From Candidatus Omnitrophota bacterium (GTDB lineage Bacteria > Hinthialibacterota > Hinthialibacteria > Hinthialibacterales > Hinthialibacteraceae), in assembly GCA_040755155.1 (NCBI GenBank), contig JBFMBP010000143.1:1-34632 (forward strand): DNA of 34,632 bases, in the 5' to 3' direction. The translations under genes were made by a program, and so were the position numbers. Shown piece after piece: positions 15,553-23,671 of the stretch (its first letter is position 1; the number at the start of each line of letters is the position of its first letter). The notes beneath the pieces were generated by a model that saw only the letters and a program-made list of their open reading frames with translations, was not told the DNA's origin and did not search any database.

Positions 15553-16158
15553 TTATTCTCCCGAACGGAAATCGGAGATGGTTTGCGGCGAGATCGAAAA
15601 TGACCGGAAACAAACCTTGCAACCAAAAGAAAAAGGCGCTTGGGCGTGGATTCCAACCATGACTTTCGCAGAAATTTCCATCATGAACATGCGCGCGAAT
15701 CTCCATTTTATTCCGTCAAGACTGTAATGCATTACGAACAAGCTGCCTTTCCTCGTTAGCCGCAGATAACACTCGGGGGATGTCACAAGTTCGCCGTTGC
15801 AGTCATCGGACCACGGATTCGTAACGACCGTGACGATCGACGTTTCACCGATGGGACTGCGCTCCAGGCAAAGTTTAGCCCATTGCGTTTCACTGACGCG
15901 AACGGTCAAGGCGGCGGCATCGCCAAAATCTACAAGTTCGGCTCGCGCATGAGCAATCGCCGTAAAGTCGCCGGTAAATTCTTTGTAGAGAAGAGAACCA
16001 TTGTCGATCGGCGTTCCGCCGTAGGGCCTGAAAAAATCGCTCGGCATCGGAGGAACGATGCTCAATCCATCGTTGTCGATTTTCCATTCCTGCGGCTCGT
16101 AAAGCCACTTTAAACCATTTTCAAGTTTTCCGTCTTTACAATCTTTAAGAAGATCCAT
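15553..16158 (-). CDS. DUF1349 family protein (concanavalin A-like fold)
   Basis: The product (201 residues from ATG 16158) matches the DUF1349 family, predicted to form a concanavalin A-like beta-sandwich and known mainly from yeast Ree1. Visible features are LKWLYEPQEWKI, FRPYGGTPIDNGSLLYKEFTGDF, a strand AKLCLERSP, TVVTNPWSDDCN and YSLDGIKWRFARMF. All are typical of the family's ~190-210 residues. The start at 16158 is preferred to 16206 because GAAAG lies 7 bases upstream and the preceding codons look unrelated. It has no signal peptide, so it is probably cytoplasmic. It lies convergent with the upstream glycoside hydrolase and divergent from the GH99-like gene, hinting at a sugar-related role. 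Biochemical function is unknown. Confidence 0.75.
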   Translation of the reverse strand: MDLLKDCKDGKLENGLKWLYEPQEWKIDNDGLSIVPPMPSDFFRPYGGTPIDNGSLLYKEFTGDFTAIAHARAELVDFGDAAALTVRVSETQWAKLCLERSPIGETSIVTVVTNPWSDDCNGELVTSPECYLRLTRKGSLFVMHYSLDGIKWRFARMFMMEISAKVMVGIHAQAPFSFGCKVCFRSFSISPQTISDFRSGE

Positions 16159-16410
16159 TTTATTTCTTTCATAGGTAACCATCGATGCCGCCAATCTCAC
16201 CACCATGATAGAAGCAACCGCATAAATTTAGAAGAGAATGCTCAACGGATCGTTTCAGCGAAAAATAACCCTTGTCTCATCCAACCGAATGATCTATACA
16301 TACGCCATTGCCCGGTTGCATACTTAGACGGCAAACCGTTGGATGACTCTTTTGCCAGGCAGCCGTTTCGAAAGAGAATTCAAATGGACAATGATATATA
16401 GGTGCAGATA

Positions 16411-17496
16411 ATGAAAAAGATCGTTTTATTATTTTTCGCATTTTGTTATGGGCTGATATCAAGCATGGTTCCTTGCGCATCGGCGTCAGACTCGTCCAAC
16501 GGCTTTGCTTTTACGGATAAAGTCGTCCTCGCCTATTACTATATTTGGTTTCAGGAAGACAATTGGTTGAAGACTTCGAGCGAGGGTGAAAGTAAGGAAA
16601 GACTGGAAGGCCTGCATCCGCTAGTGGGCGCCTACAACTCTTGGTACCCCGCCATTATTGAAAAGCACATGCAGCAAATGAACCGCGCTTTGATTGACGC
16701 ATTGGCCGTATCTTGGTGGTATGACGAAAAGCCGAACGGACCGAACAACATTCTGGACGCCATCTTCGAAAAAGCCGTCGCGCACAACCTTAAGATCACG
16801 ATCGATTTCGAGCATGGACGGTCTCCTATGGAGACGGTGTATCATGACCTGTTTTATTTTCTGAACAAATATAAAAACCATCCTGCCATGTTGAAAGTGG
16901 AAGGGCGGCCGGTCGTCATGGTCTGGACGGCTTGGGGACATACGCCGGATGAATGGCGAGATTTGTTCGGAAAACTGGAGCAAGCGGGAATTGACGCCTT
17001 TCCCATCATGTCCGGCAGCTATATGAATGGCGAAGGGAAGAAATATTTGGGGCCGTTCCGTTCGCTGGAGGAATATACGCTTGTCGATGTCGAGGATTGC
17101 CAATTGGCGGACTTCATGAAGACCATGCGCGGCCATATCGATGACTACAATAACGCTCAAGGATTCAAAAACGGCAAACCGGCGCAGCATCACGCCACCA
17201 TTTCGCCCGGATACGACGAAACCCGAAATCCGGGACGCAAGACTAAAAATGGGGGCTTTGCAGGAGCGGGATGGAAAGATCGAACCAAGTTTGGAGTGAA
17301 TTACCCGGACGATCCGGTTGGAGCCTATTATCGGGGAACATTTAAAGCGGCGATGGCTTCCCATCCCGACTGGCTGCACATCTCCACATTCAACGAGCTG
17401 GCCGAGTTCAGCCATATTGAAGCCACGTTCGAGCACGGGTACGCCTATATCGACCTGACGGCGGAATTCGTCCGGATGTTCAAGAACCGGAAATGA
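16411..17496 (+). CDS. Secreted GH99-like glycoside hydrolase (endo-alpha-mannosidase type)
   Basis: ATG 16411 follows AGGTG by 6 bases and starts a signal peptide (KKIVLLFFAFCYGLISSMV, residues 2-20, cleavage after ASA). The 361-residue product shows GH99 features: VVLAYYYIWF, the helix start YPAIIEKHMQQMNRALIDAL, strand AVSWWYD, ITIDFEH and a buried VVMVWTAW. Near the C-terminus ISTFNELAEFSHIEA aligns with the NEWxEGxxIEP block of GH99/GH71, preserving both acidic residues (E329 and E332). GH99 enzymes cleave alpha-1,2-mannosidic linkages in glycoproteins or mannans by a retaining mechanism. Tryptophan of the usual NEW is replaced by Leu, so substrate range may differ. It stands beside a DUF1349 gene and a large putative hydrolase; a hairpin follows at 17530. 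GTG 16402 is a weaker alternative start. Confidence 0.8.
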   Translation: MKKIVLLFFAFCYGLISSMVPCASASDSSNGFAFTDKVVLAYYYIWFQEDNWLKTSSEGESKERLEGLHPLVGAYNSWYPAIIEKHMQQMNRALIDALAVSWWYDEKPNGPNNILDAIFEKAVAHNLKITIDFEHGRSPMETVYHDLFYFLNKYKNHPAMLKVEGRPVVMVWTAWGHTPDEWRDLFGKLEQAGIDAFPIMSGSYMNGEGKKYLGPFRSLEEYTLVDVEDCQLADFMKTMRGHIDDYNNAQGFKNGKPAQHHATISPGYDETRNPGRKTKNGGFAGAGWKDRTKFGVNYPDDPVGAYYRGTFKAAMASHPDWLHISTFNELAEFSHIEATFEHGYAYIDLTAEFVRMFKNRK

Positions 17497-17529
17497 CTGA
17501 AATCGCCGATTGCCTTCAGTCATCGAAAT

Positions 17530-17603
17530 GCTGGATTGTTGGCGCTGATGGCGCATCGCCATACCGCAACGGCGCAATCCAGCGTAAACCTATTCCTTTT
17601 TTT
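17530..17603 (+). terminator. Probable terminator or palindromic element after the GH99-like gene
   Basis: GCTGGATTG (17530-17538) pairs with CAATCCAGC (17575-17583). Inside, ATGGCG (17548-17553) pairs with CGCCAT (17557-17562) around CAT, forming a branched fold. A run of seven T follows at 17597-17603. The gap between stem and T run makes a simple intrinsic terminator uncertain. Confidence 0.4.
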
Positions 17604-17746
17604 AAAAAGATTTGAAACGATATTAAAAAGATTTTGTGGTATGATAAACCCATTCGATTTCGTGGTTTTACCTAAAAATCTGGGTTTTTACAATATGTTG
17701 TTTTAATAATGGAATTTTTCGTATTCTTCATAGGAAGGAGCGGTTT

Positions 17747-18379
17747 ATGCCCATGAAACACGAGGGAGAATCGAATCACCCGCTTTCTCGCCGGTCATTC
17801 ATGAAAGGTTTTGGAACCAGTATGGCGGCATCCGCCATTACCGGCGGATTGGCGGCGGTCGCCGAACGTCCAAGTCAAGCGGCGGAAAGCGGCGCGGCAT
17901 TGGGGCCAGACGCCGTACCCATGACCCTGACTGTCAACGGCAAGGCCTACGATGTTATGGCGGAACCGAGGGAAACTCTACTGGAGGTTCTACGAAACCG
18001 CTTGGACATCACCGGCCCCAAGCTGATCTGCGACAGGGGCGCGTGCGGCGGGTGCACTGTCTATCTGGACGGTAATACCGTCTACGCTTGCATGATGCTC
18101 GCTATTGAAGCCCAAGGCCGCGAGATCGTAACCATCGAAGGTTTGGCGAGCGGCGGCGTTCTGCATCCGGTGCAGGAAGCTTTTATGGAGGAAGACGCCA
18201 TGCAATGCGGTTTCTGCACGCCAGGATTCGTCATGTCGATGGCGGCGGCGTTGAACGCGAATCCTTCCGCCAGTTTAGAGGAATTGAAAGAAGGCGTCTC
18301 CGGCCATGTGTGCCGTTGCGGGACTTACGCGCAAATCTTCAAAGCCGCCGAAACCGCAAAGCGAAAGATGGGAGGGTGA
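17747..18379 (+). CDS. Periplasmic aldehyde oxidoreductase, 2Fe-2S subunit (PaoA/YagT-like)
   Basis: The 210-residue electron-transfer subunit belongs to the xanthine oxidase family. It carries a Tat signal (SRRSFMKG at residues 14-21, then an Ala-rich helix), so the folded complex is exported. The N-terminal plant-ferredoxin-like domain binds one [2Fe-2S] through C95, C100, C103 and C115 (CDRGACGGCTVYLDG). The C-terminal helical domain binds the second through C154, C157, C189 and C191 (QCGFCTPG, CRCGTY). ATG 17747 follows AAGGAGCGG. The next gene starts 4 bases after the stop, with its ribosome site inside this gene. A Tat-bearing small subunit plus an FeS-containing FAD subunit matches Escherichia coli PaoABC, which oxidises aromatic and other aldehydes. 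Actual substrate is inferred. Confidence 0.9.
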   Translation: MPMKHEGESNHPLSRRSFMKGFGTSMAASAITGGLAAVAERPSQAAESGAALGPDAVPMTLTVNGKAYDVMAEPRETLLEVLRNRLDITGPKLICDRGACGGCTVYLDGNTVYACMMLAIEAQGREIVTIEGLASGGVLHPVQEAFMEEDAMQCGFCTPGFVMSMAAALNANPSASLEELKEGVSGHVCRCGTYAQIFKAAETAKRKMGG

Positions 18380-18383
18380 GATC

Positions 18384-20633
18384 ATGGCGAAAACCGTAGC
18401 GGTTACGATTGGACATGATGGATTAATCCGCGACGTTACCTATTCCGTTGCCAACGACGAACCTGGCGTATGGGGAATGGGATACGATTTCTCAGTGGTA
18501 AAAAACAAACGCATTCCCCGCGTTGATTCTCTGGAGATCGTTACCGGCAAGGCCAAATACACGCACGACATTAATCGCCCCAACATGCTGCACGCCGTGA
18601 TGGTTACTTGCCCTTACGCTAAGGCCAGCGTCGGCGCCATCGATCTTTCCGATGCGCAGAATATGCCGGGAGTAGTGGATGCGCGGTTGGCGGGGCAGGG
18701 GAAAAACGCCCAATATGCTGGGCACTTAGTCGCCGTGATCGCCGCCGAAACCCCTCAGCAGGCGATTGACGCCGCCCGCAAGGTGAAAGTGAGCTACACG
18801 CAACAATCTTTCGCAGCGGCTGCGGGTCCAACGAGCAGAGACGTTGGCGAGAATGTTCCGCAATCCGTCCAAGAAGGGCGCGTATCCTTCGTTTCACCCT
18901 CCAACCGAGGAAATGTCGACAGCGGTTTCAACCAGGCCGACGCCATTCACGAAGCCGTCTACGAAACCCAAGTTACGCCCCATTGTACTTTAGAGACCCA
19001 CGGTTGCGTCGCCGAGTGGAACGGCAACCAGTTGACAGTGTGGATTAGCACTCAAGGGATTTGGATGAGCCAACAAGCCTGCGCACGGGCAGGAGGAATA
19101 TCCGCTAGCCAAACGCGGGTAATCTCGGAATACATGGGCGGCGGTTTCGGCAGCAAATTGCAGACGGAAGATTTTACCGACCTTTGCGTCAAGATGGCGA
19201 AGGATACGGGAAGACCGGTGAAATTCATGGCTTCCCGTTACGAAGACCTCGTCCGTTGCGGAAACAAGCCGGGCAGCCGCCAGACCGTACGCATCGGAGG
19301 GAAAAAAGACGGAACTCTGACAGCCATCGACGCGCAATGCGTCGTCATAACCGGATACAGCGGTTCGGATAGTTACTCCGCACCCTATCATGACGGGTAC
19401 GACTGCCCTAATGTCCGAGTCAGCGAATCGACCACGCGCCTGAACGCGGGCGCGTCCCGCGCTTTCCGCGCTCCAGGACGTCCGCAGGGAACTTACGCCC
19501 TGGAGATGGCCATTGAAGAATTGGCGGTCAAACTGGACCTCGATCCGGTCGAATTCCGCATGAAGAACGTGGGCGCCAGCGAACTGGACTGCCGACTGCA
19601 CGCGCTACAAGCGGGCGCGGAACGATTCGGCTGGAGTGAAAAATTCAAAAAACACGGTTCCGAAACGGGAATTCTGCGGCGCGGAGTAGGATGCGCCATT
19701 ACTACCTGGCCTTACTTCGCCGGGGCGGGCGGCGCGACGGCCCGTTGCACGCTCTACCCAGACGGCGGCGTGGAAATCGCCAATTCGTGTCAGGATTTGG
19801 GAACAGGCATCCGCACCGCCATAGCCGCCGCCGCTGCCGAAACGCTTTGCATTGAACTGGAGAATATCAAAGTTCTCGTCGGCGATACGCAATTGGGATT
19901 GGTGGGACCCATGAGCGGCGGCAGCGTTACTACTTCCAACGTCGCACCGGCGGTGCGCAGCGCTTGCTTCAAAGCGCAACGGCAAGTTTTCACTGTCGTC
20001 GCGCAGAAATGGGGAACCGATCTGGATAATATCGTTTGCAAAAACAGCGTAGTATCCACCCTAAGCGACCCGAATCTCTCCATGCCCTGGCGCGATGCGG
20101 CGGCTCTGATGGGCGAGGATCCCATCACGATCACGGCGCGAGACCTGGCGCGTCCTACGGTGCGAGGCGTCGCCCTTGGAACGCAGATGCGCGGCGCGCA
20201 ATTTGCGGAAGTGGAAGTCAATACCGAAACGGGACGGGTGCGTTGCTTGCGTATTGTGGCGGCGCAGGATTGCGGCATCGCCATGGCGCGGGCGCAGGCG
20301 GAAAGCCAGATTTGCGGCGGGGCGATTATGGGACTCAGTTACGCTTTATCCGAAGACCGCATCCTCGACAATATGATGGGACGGCCGATCAATGCCAGCA
20401 TGGAGACCTACAAGCTGCTAAGTCCCGTACAAGCGCCGGAGATCGAAGTGGTTTTAATCGACGTGTACGATCCGGTGAACAATTGCAGCGCTAAGGGATT
20501 GGGCGAACCTCCCCATATACCCACCGCCGCCGCCGTTGGCTGCGCCGTATACAACGCCTTGGGCGCGCCGGTGCGCTCGCTTCCCATTACGCCGTATAAA
20601 GTATTGCAAGCCTTGAAGAGAAAGGAGGGCTGA
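18384..20633 (+). CDS. Aldehyde oxidoreductase, molybdenum cofactor-binding subunit (PaoC/YagR-like)
   Basis: ATG 18384 is chosen because GGGAGG lies 8 bases upstream, and 749 residues match the ~730 of PaoC. An Ald_Xan_dh_C-type N-terminal domain (LEIVTGKAKYTHDI, MVTCPYAKASV, GVVDARLAG) is followed by the molybdopterin domain with EYMGGGFGSK, ASRAFRAPGRPQGTYALE, DLGTGIRTAIA and VAAQDCGIAMA. The catalytic base glutamate is E708 in GLGEPPHIPTAA, close to the position of the essential Glu in E. coli PaoC. The subunit hydroxylates the substrate and passes electrons to the FeS and FAD subunits. It has no signal of its own and would be carried by the Tat-bearing small subunit. It sits between the FeS and FAD genes with 4-base spacers, a tight operon. 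No XdhC/PaoD-type maturation gene is seen here. Confidence 0.92.
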   Translation: MAKTVAVTIGHDGLIRDVTYSVANDEPGVWGMGYDFSVVKNKRIPRVDSLEIVTGKAKYTHDINRPNMLHAVMVTCPYAKASVGAIDLSDAQNMPGVVDARLAGQGKNAQYAGHLVAVIAAETPQQAIDAARKVKVSYTQQSFAAAAGPTSRDVGENVPQSVQEGRVSFVSPSNRGNVDSGFNQADAIHEAVYETQVTPHCTLETHGCVAEWNGNQLTVWISTQGIWMSQQACARAGGISASQTRVISEYMGGGFGSKLQTEDFTDLCVKMAKDTGRPVKFMASRYEDLVRCGNKPGSRQTVRIGGKKDGTLTAIDAQCVVITGYSGSDSYSAPYHDGYDCPNVRVSESTTRLNAGASRAFRAPGRPQGTYALEMAIEELAVKLDLDPVEFRMKNVGASELDCRLHALQAGAERFGWSEKFKKHGSETGILRRGVGCAITTWPYFAGAGGATARCTLYPDGGVEIANSCQDLGTGIRTAIAAAAAETLCIELENIKVLVGDTQLGLVGPMSGGSVTTSNVAPAVRSACFKAQRQVFTVVAQKWGTDLDNIVCKNSVVSTLSDPNLSMPWRDAAALMGEDPITITARDLARPTVRGVALGTQMRGAQFAEVEVNTETGRVRCLRIVAAQDCGIAMARAQAESQICGGAIMGLSYALSEDRILDNMMGRPINASMETYKLLSPVQAPEIEVVLIDVYDPVNNCSAKGLGEPPHIPTAAAVGCAVYNALGAPVRSLPITPYKVLQALKRKEG

Positions 20634-20637
20634 ACCG

Positions 20638-21642
20638 ATGAACAAATTCGAATATGTACAAGCGCAATCCATCGAGGACGCCTATCAGCGTCTTGGGAAC
20701 GATTACTCGTCGGTCAAAATCATGGCGGGGGGAACGGATCTGATCGGCGAAATGAAGGAACATATCGCGCAGCCGCAAACCATCGTCAGCCTCTCCCGCT
20801 TGGATTCATTAATAGGAATCCGGGAAGAAAGCGCTTCGATAAGAATTGGCGTATTGACTCCTCTCTCTGAAATCGCTCGTCATCCAGTCATTCGTGATCG
20901 GTACGCGGCGCTGGCTCAAGCGGCGGCTTCGGTTGGCTCTCCTCAAATTCGTCATGCGGGAACGTTGGGCGGAAACCTTTGCCAGCGCCCGCGCTGCTGG
21001 TACTACCGCGACGAGCAATACAGCTGCTTGAAGAAAGGCGGATCGATCTGTTATTCCATTGCGGGGAAAAATAAGTACCACGCGGTTCTTGGCGGGGGGC
21101 CGTGTTTTATCGTTCATCCCTCCGATTGCGCCCCGGCGTTGGTCGCCTTGGGCGCGAGTGTTTCTATCCAGGGCGCCGATGGGCCGAGAGCAATGCTCCT
21201 GGAAGATTTTTTCGTCCTGCCGCAAACGAATTTCCTGCGTGAAAACGTATTGAAGTCTCAGGAAATCGTAACGGAGATCGAAATTCCGGCGATGCCGTTG
21301 AGAAGCGCATACATCAAGTTCAAGGAACGCGACGGTTTCGATTGGGCGCTGGCTTCGGCGGCGGCGGCGCTCGAAATCAAAAATGGAATATGCGAGAAAG
21401 CCAGCCTGGTTTTGGGTGGAGTGGCCCCCGCGCCCTGGCGGGCGAAAAAGACGGAGGAATTTCTGCAAGGCAAAACCATCGATGAAAGCATTGCGCGGCA
21501 GGCGGGCGAACTGGCGCTCGACGGCGCAATACCGCTTTCCGACAATCAGGAGAAAGTCGATATCGCCAAGGCGATCGTCAAGACGGCGATTTTGAGTCTG
21601 AAAGAAGGTACAACCGTAATCCAGTCGCCGTATTTATATTAA
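20638..21642 (+). CDS. Aldehyde oxidoreductase, FAD-binding subunit with 4Fe-4S motif (PaoB/YagS-like)
   Basis: The 334-residue subunit has the CO-dehydrogenase flavoprotein fold. IMAGGTDLIGEMK (residues 28-40) and GTLGGNLCQRPRC (108-120) are the FAD pyrophosphate loops. The cysteine set C115, C120, C130 and C138 after GGNL resembles the extra [4Fe-4S] site known in PaoB/YagS and absent from ordinary xanthine dehydrogenase flavoproteins. The end domain (FKERDGFDWALASAAAAL, LVLGGVAPAPWRA) is the usual dehydrogenase C-terminal domain. It would return electrons to an external acceptor. The start at 20638 is 4 bases after the upstream stop, with AAAGGAGGG before it. The gene order FeS-Mo-FAD differs from E. 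coli paoABC (FeS-FAD-Mo). Confidence 0.9.
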   Translation: MNKFEYVQAQSIEDAYQRLGNDYSSVKIMAGGTDLIGEMKEHIAQPQTIVSLSRLDSLIGIREESASIRIGVLTPLSEIARHPVIRDRYAALAQAAASVGSPQIRHAGTLGGNLCQRPRCWYYRDEQYSCLKKGGSICYSIAGKNKYHAVLGGGPCFIVHPSDCAPALVALGASVSIQGADGPRAMLLEDFFVLPQTNFLRENVLKSQEIVTEIEIPAMPLRSAYIKFKERDGFDWALASAAAALEIKNGICEKASLVLGGVAPAPWRAKKTEEFLQGKTIDESIARQAGELALDGAIPLSDNQEKVDIAKAIVKTAILSLKEGTTVIQSPYLY

Positions 21643-21668
21643 TAACTCATGTTACACAGCCTGGGAGC

Positions 21669-21685
21669 GCGGGCGTCTCGCCCGC
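21669..21685. repeat. GC-rich palindrome between convergent genes
   Basis: GCGGGCG (21669-21675) pairs with CGCCCGC (21679-21685) around TCT, after GGGAGC. It sits between the aldehyde oxidoreductase operon and the convergent DUF1593 gene. No T run follows, so it looks more like a dispersed palindromic repeat than a simple terminator. Confidence 0.5.
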
Positions 21686-21701
21686 AAGTTGAAAATTCGG
21701 A

Positions 21702-22997
21702 TTACTGAATCCATTTCAAACGTCTTTGCCAATGGCGCAAGATGTCTTTGCGCCATTGATTCATCGTTTTCGCGCCGCAGTGTACTCCTTCTTTGAGAGA
21801 TGGATCGAGGAGGTCCGTCCACCAGAAGCGGTGTTCTTGTTCGTAAGGACGGCGGCCGAGCGTTCCTTCGCTCACGACGGTTAATTGGCCGGTTTTTCCA
21901 TTCAGCCACGGATGGGGATTTTCAATTTCGTACGACTCTATACCCATGCTTTTCGGGCATAGGCGAAAACGATATATTCCATCGCCAACGTAATAACCGT
22001 CGAACCGTTGATCGTTGATTTTTACCTTGAATTGAACCTTGTCCGTAACCGGTCCCCCATCGGGACCTTTTAGATTGAATTCGACGACGGAAAATGTTTC
22101 GACTTGATCGCTGATGGTTGTATGCCGGTCGAAGACGAATTTCGGGCGATATCGAACCGGTCTGAATCTTCCTCCCCAGCTGTCCAAAGTGGGATTCTCC
22201 GGCGTTCCATAAAAAAGATAGGTTACGGCGGGAGTGTCTCCCATTTTGATCTCTCCATCCCGGAAATGGCCGAAATAGTTACCCAAGGCGCCATGTCCCT
22301 TGATATGGTTTTGGTAGAACGATAGATTTCCTAAATCACCGCTTTGATCGCCCCCATTAAAGAAACCGCGATACGTCGAATTGTTTTCCACAATCCACAA
22401 ATCGGGAAAGTTGCGTTCCACGTAATCGAAAGCGTTGACGCCCCATTTTTTGTTCGGACCTCCGATAAAAATCACGCGCAGTTTCGGCAAAATCTCCGGC
22501 GCGTCATGCAACGCCTGCGCAACGTCTTCCAACAGCCCCCACGTCAGGATATACAAGGGGCGCGGATCGTCTTTTTTCGCGCAGGCGGCAATCCATTGGG
22601 AGCCTTCGGTCGGAGTACGATAGCCTCGGGAAGGAGCGATGTCGATAGCACCCTGTTTGGAGATCGACCGCAAGTAATCCGGAGTCGGAAACCGGTCGGA
22701 ATGAGCTTTCAACTTAGGATAATCTTGTTCATATCGATCGATGACTTGCAGAATATGTTCTTTACGGCCTTCTCCCCACGGAGAGGCAAGGATTCCTTCG
22801 ATATCGAACAAATCGGAATAAGCCAAAAAGTGAATCATGGACTGAAAATCGTCCGGATCGCTTCCGCCAATATCCGTGGAGACAATGGTTCGATACCGGT
22901 CGCCTGCCAACGCTCCATGTTCGAAATCGGCGGCGCAAGCTATAAAGCAATAATGGAAAAATCCCGCCGCAAGGAGCGATTTGATTATAATATTCAA
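21702..22997 (-). CDS. Secreted DUF1593 nucleoside hydrolase-like protein
   Basis: The 431-residue product has a signal peptide (IIIKSLLAAGFFHYCFIACA) and a DUF1593 domain related to nucleoside hydrolases. RTIVSTDIGGSDPDDFQSMI (residues ~36-55) is the acidic calcium-binding loop, and ILTWGLLEDVAQAL and VIFIGGPNKKWG match later strands. Residues ~300-400 form a second beta-sandwich with VKINDQRFDGYY, like the C-terminal Ig-like domain seen in family members such as the cellulose-binding protein Sde182. True nucleoside hydrolases cleave the N-glycosidic bond of nucleosides; DUF1593 proteins are usually exported and tied to polysaccharide use. The only suitable start is TTG 22997, with GGAG 8 bases upstream; the first in-frame ATG lies too far inside. 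It is convergent with the aldehyde oxidoreductase operon. Confidence 0.8.
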   Translation of the reverse strand: MNIIIKSLLAAGFFHYCFIACAADFEHGALAGDRYRTIVSTDIGGSDPDDFQSMIHFLAYSDLFDIEGILASPWGEGRKEHILQVIDRYEQDYPKLKAHSDRFPTPDYLRSISKQGAIDIAPSRGYRTPTEGSQWIAACAKKDDPRPLYILTWGLLEDVAQALHDAPEILPKLRVIFIGGPNKKWGVNAFDYVERNFPDLWIVENNSTYRGFFNGGDQSGDLGNLSFYQNHIKGHGALGNYFGHFRDGEIKMGDTPAVTYLFYGTPENPTLDSWGGRFRPVRYRPKFVFDRHTTISDQVETFSVVEFNLKGPDGGPVTDKVQFKVKINDQRFDGYYVGDGIYRFRLCPKSMGIESYEIENPHPWLNGKTGQLTVVSEGTLGRRPYEQEHRFWWTDLLDPSLKEGVHCGAKTMNQWRKDILRHWQRRLKWIQ

Positions 22998-23050
22998 CAG
23001 TCCTTCTCCCTAAGCGTATTTTCGCGGAGGTTTCTCCATAGGATTCGGAT

Positions 23051-23131
23051 TTACAGTTCGCGTTTCTTCCATACTTTATATATGGCAGGATAAACTAAAA
23101 GTTCAAGAAGGAAAGATGTCGCCCCTCCGAG
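23051..23131 (-). pseudogene. Relic of a second cusA gene (3' end only)
   Basis: Minus-strand codons read LLGGATSFLLELLVYPAIYK and then VWKKREL with the stop at 23053-23051. This is almost identical to the last codons of the intact cusA ending at 24931. The DNA matches at 74 of 80 positions (23043-23122 against 24923-25002), after which a 3-base gap and divergence follow. Only the final 27 or so codons remain. The two copies are direct repeats bracketing the histidine kinase and receiver genes, evidence of a past duplication or recombination. Confidence 0.8.
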
Positions 23132-23248
23132 CAGCTAAAGGAAGAATTACTGGTTGTTTCAAGTGAAAATCTACGAATTTCTTAGAAATTTCATCTCCAA
23201 GATGGTTCTTTATTTTCCGATTGCGGCAGTCGGTATTAATCGTCGTAT

Positions 23249-23665
23249 TTATGGTTCCGAATGAAACAATTGTTTAACAGTCGCTAAAAGCGTTTCTTTA
23301 TCGACTGGTTTTTCAAGATAAAAATCCGGAACGGGAACATTTTCCGGTTCTAAAAGAGAATGGATAATCGTATTCATATCTTTGTCATTCCTCGTCAATC
23401 CCGTAATTATAATGACGGGGATATGTTGATACTTTGCGGTCGATTTGATTTGACGATAAAACACGATGCCCGATTTCTTCGGCATTTGGATATCGAGAGT
23501 GATGGCATCCGGAGTCCATTCGTTAATTTTCTTCAGCGCTTCCTCGCCATTCAAAGAGGTAACAACCTCGTATCCCTCGGACGATAAAAAAATTTCCAAT
23601 AAGGACGTAAAATCAGGCTCGTCATCTACGACTAATACTCGTTTGGCTCTTTCGCAATTCTTCAT
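23249..23665 (-). CDS. Single-domain response regulator
   Basis: This 138-residue CheY-like receiver has D14 and D15 (LVVDDEPDF) as the acidic pocket, D58 (LDIQMPKKSG) as the phosphoacceptor, T88 (IIITG) and K119 (YLEKPVDKE). It has no DNA-binding or enzymatic output domain, so it must act by protein contact or as a phosphate relay. ATG 23665 lies 6 bases after the kinase stop, with GGAG inside the 3' end of the kinase gene, so the two are coexpressed. An insertion of about 12 residues between helix 4 and strand 5 (IHSLLEPENVPVP) lengthens the usual receiver. It is the last gene of the leftward metal-efflux cluster. Confidence 0.9.
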   Translation of the reverse strand: MKNCERAKRVLVVDDEPDFTSLLEIFLSSEGYEVVTSLNGEEALKKINEWTPDAITLDIQMPKKSGIVFYRQIKSTAKYQHIPVIIITGLTRNDKDMNTIIHSLLEPENVPVPDFYLEKPVDKETLLATVKQLFHSEP

Positions 23666-23671
23666 AATTGT

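Noticed and set aside
16621-17577. A 318-codon minus-strand frame opposite the GH99-like gene
   Set aside because: It is a mirror frame of a well-supported gene, has no ribosome site and resembles no family.
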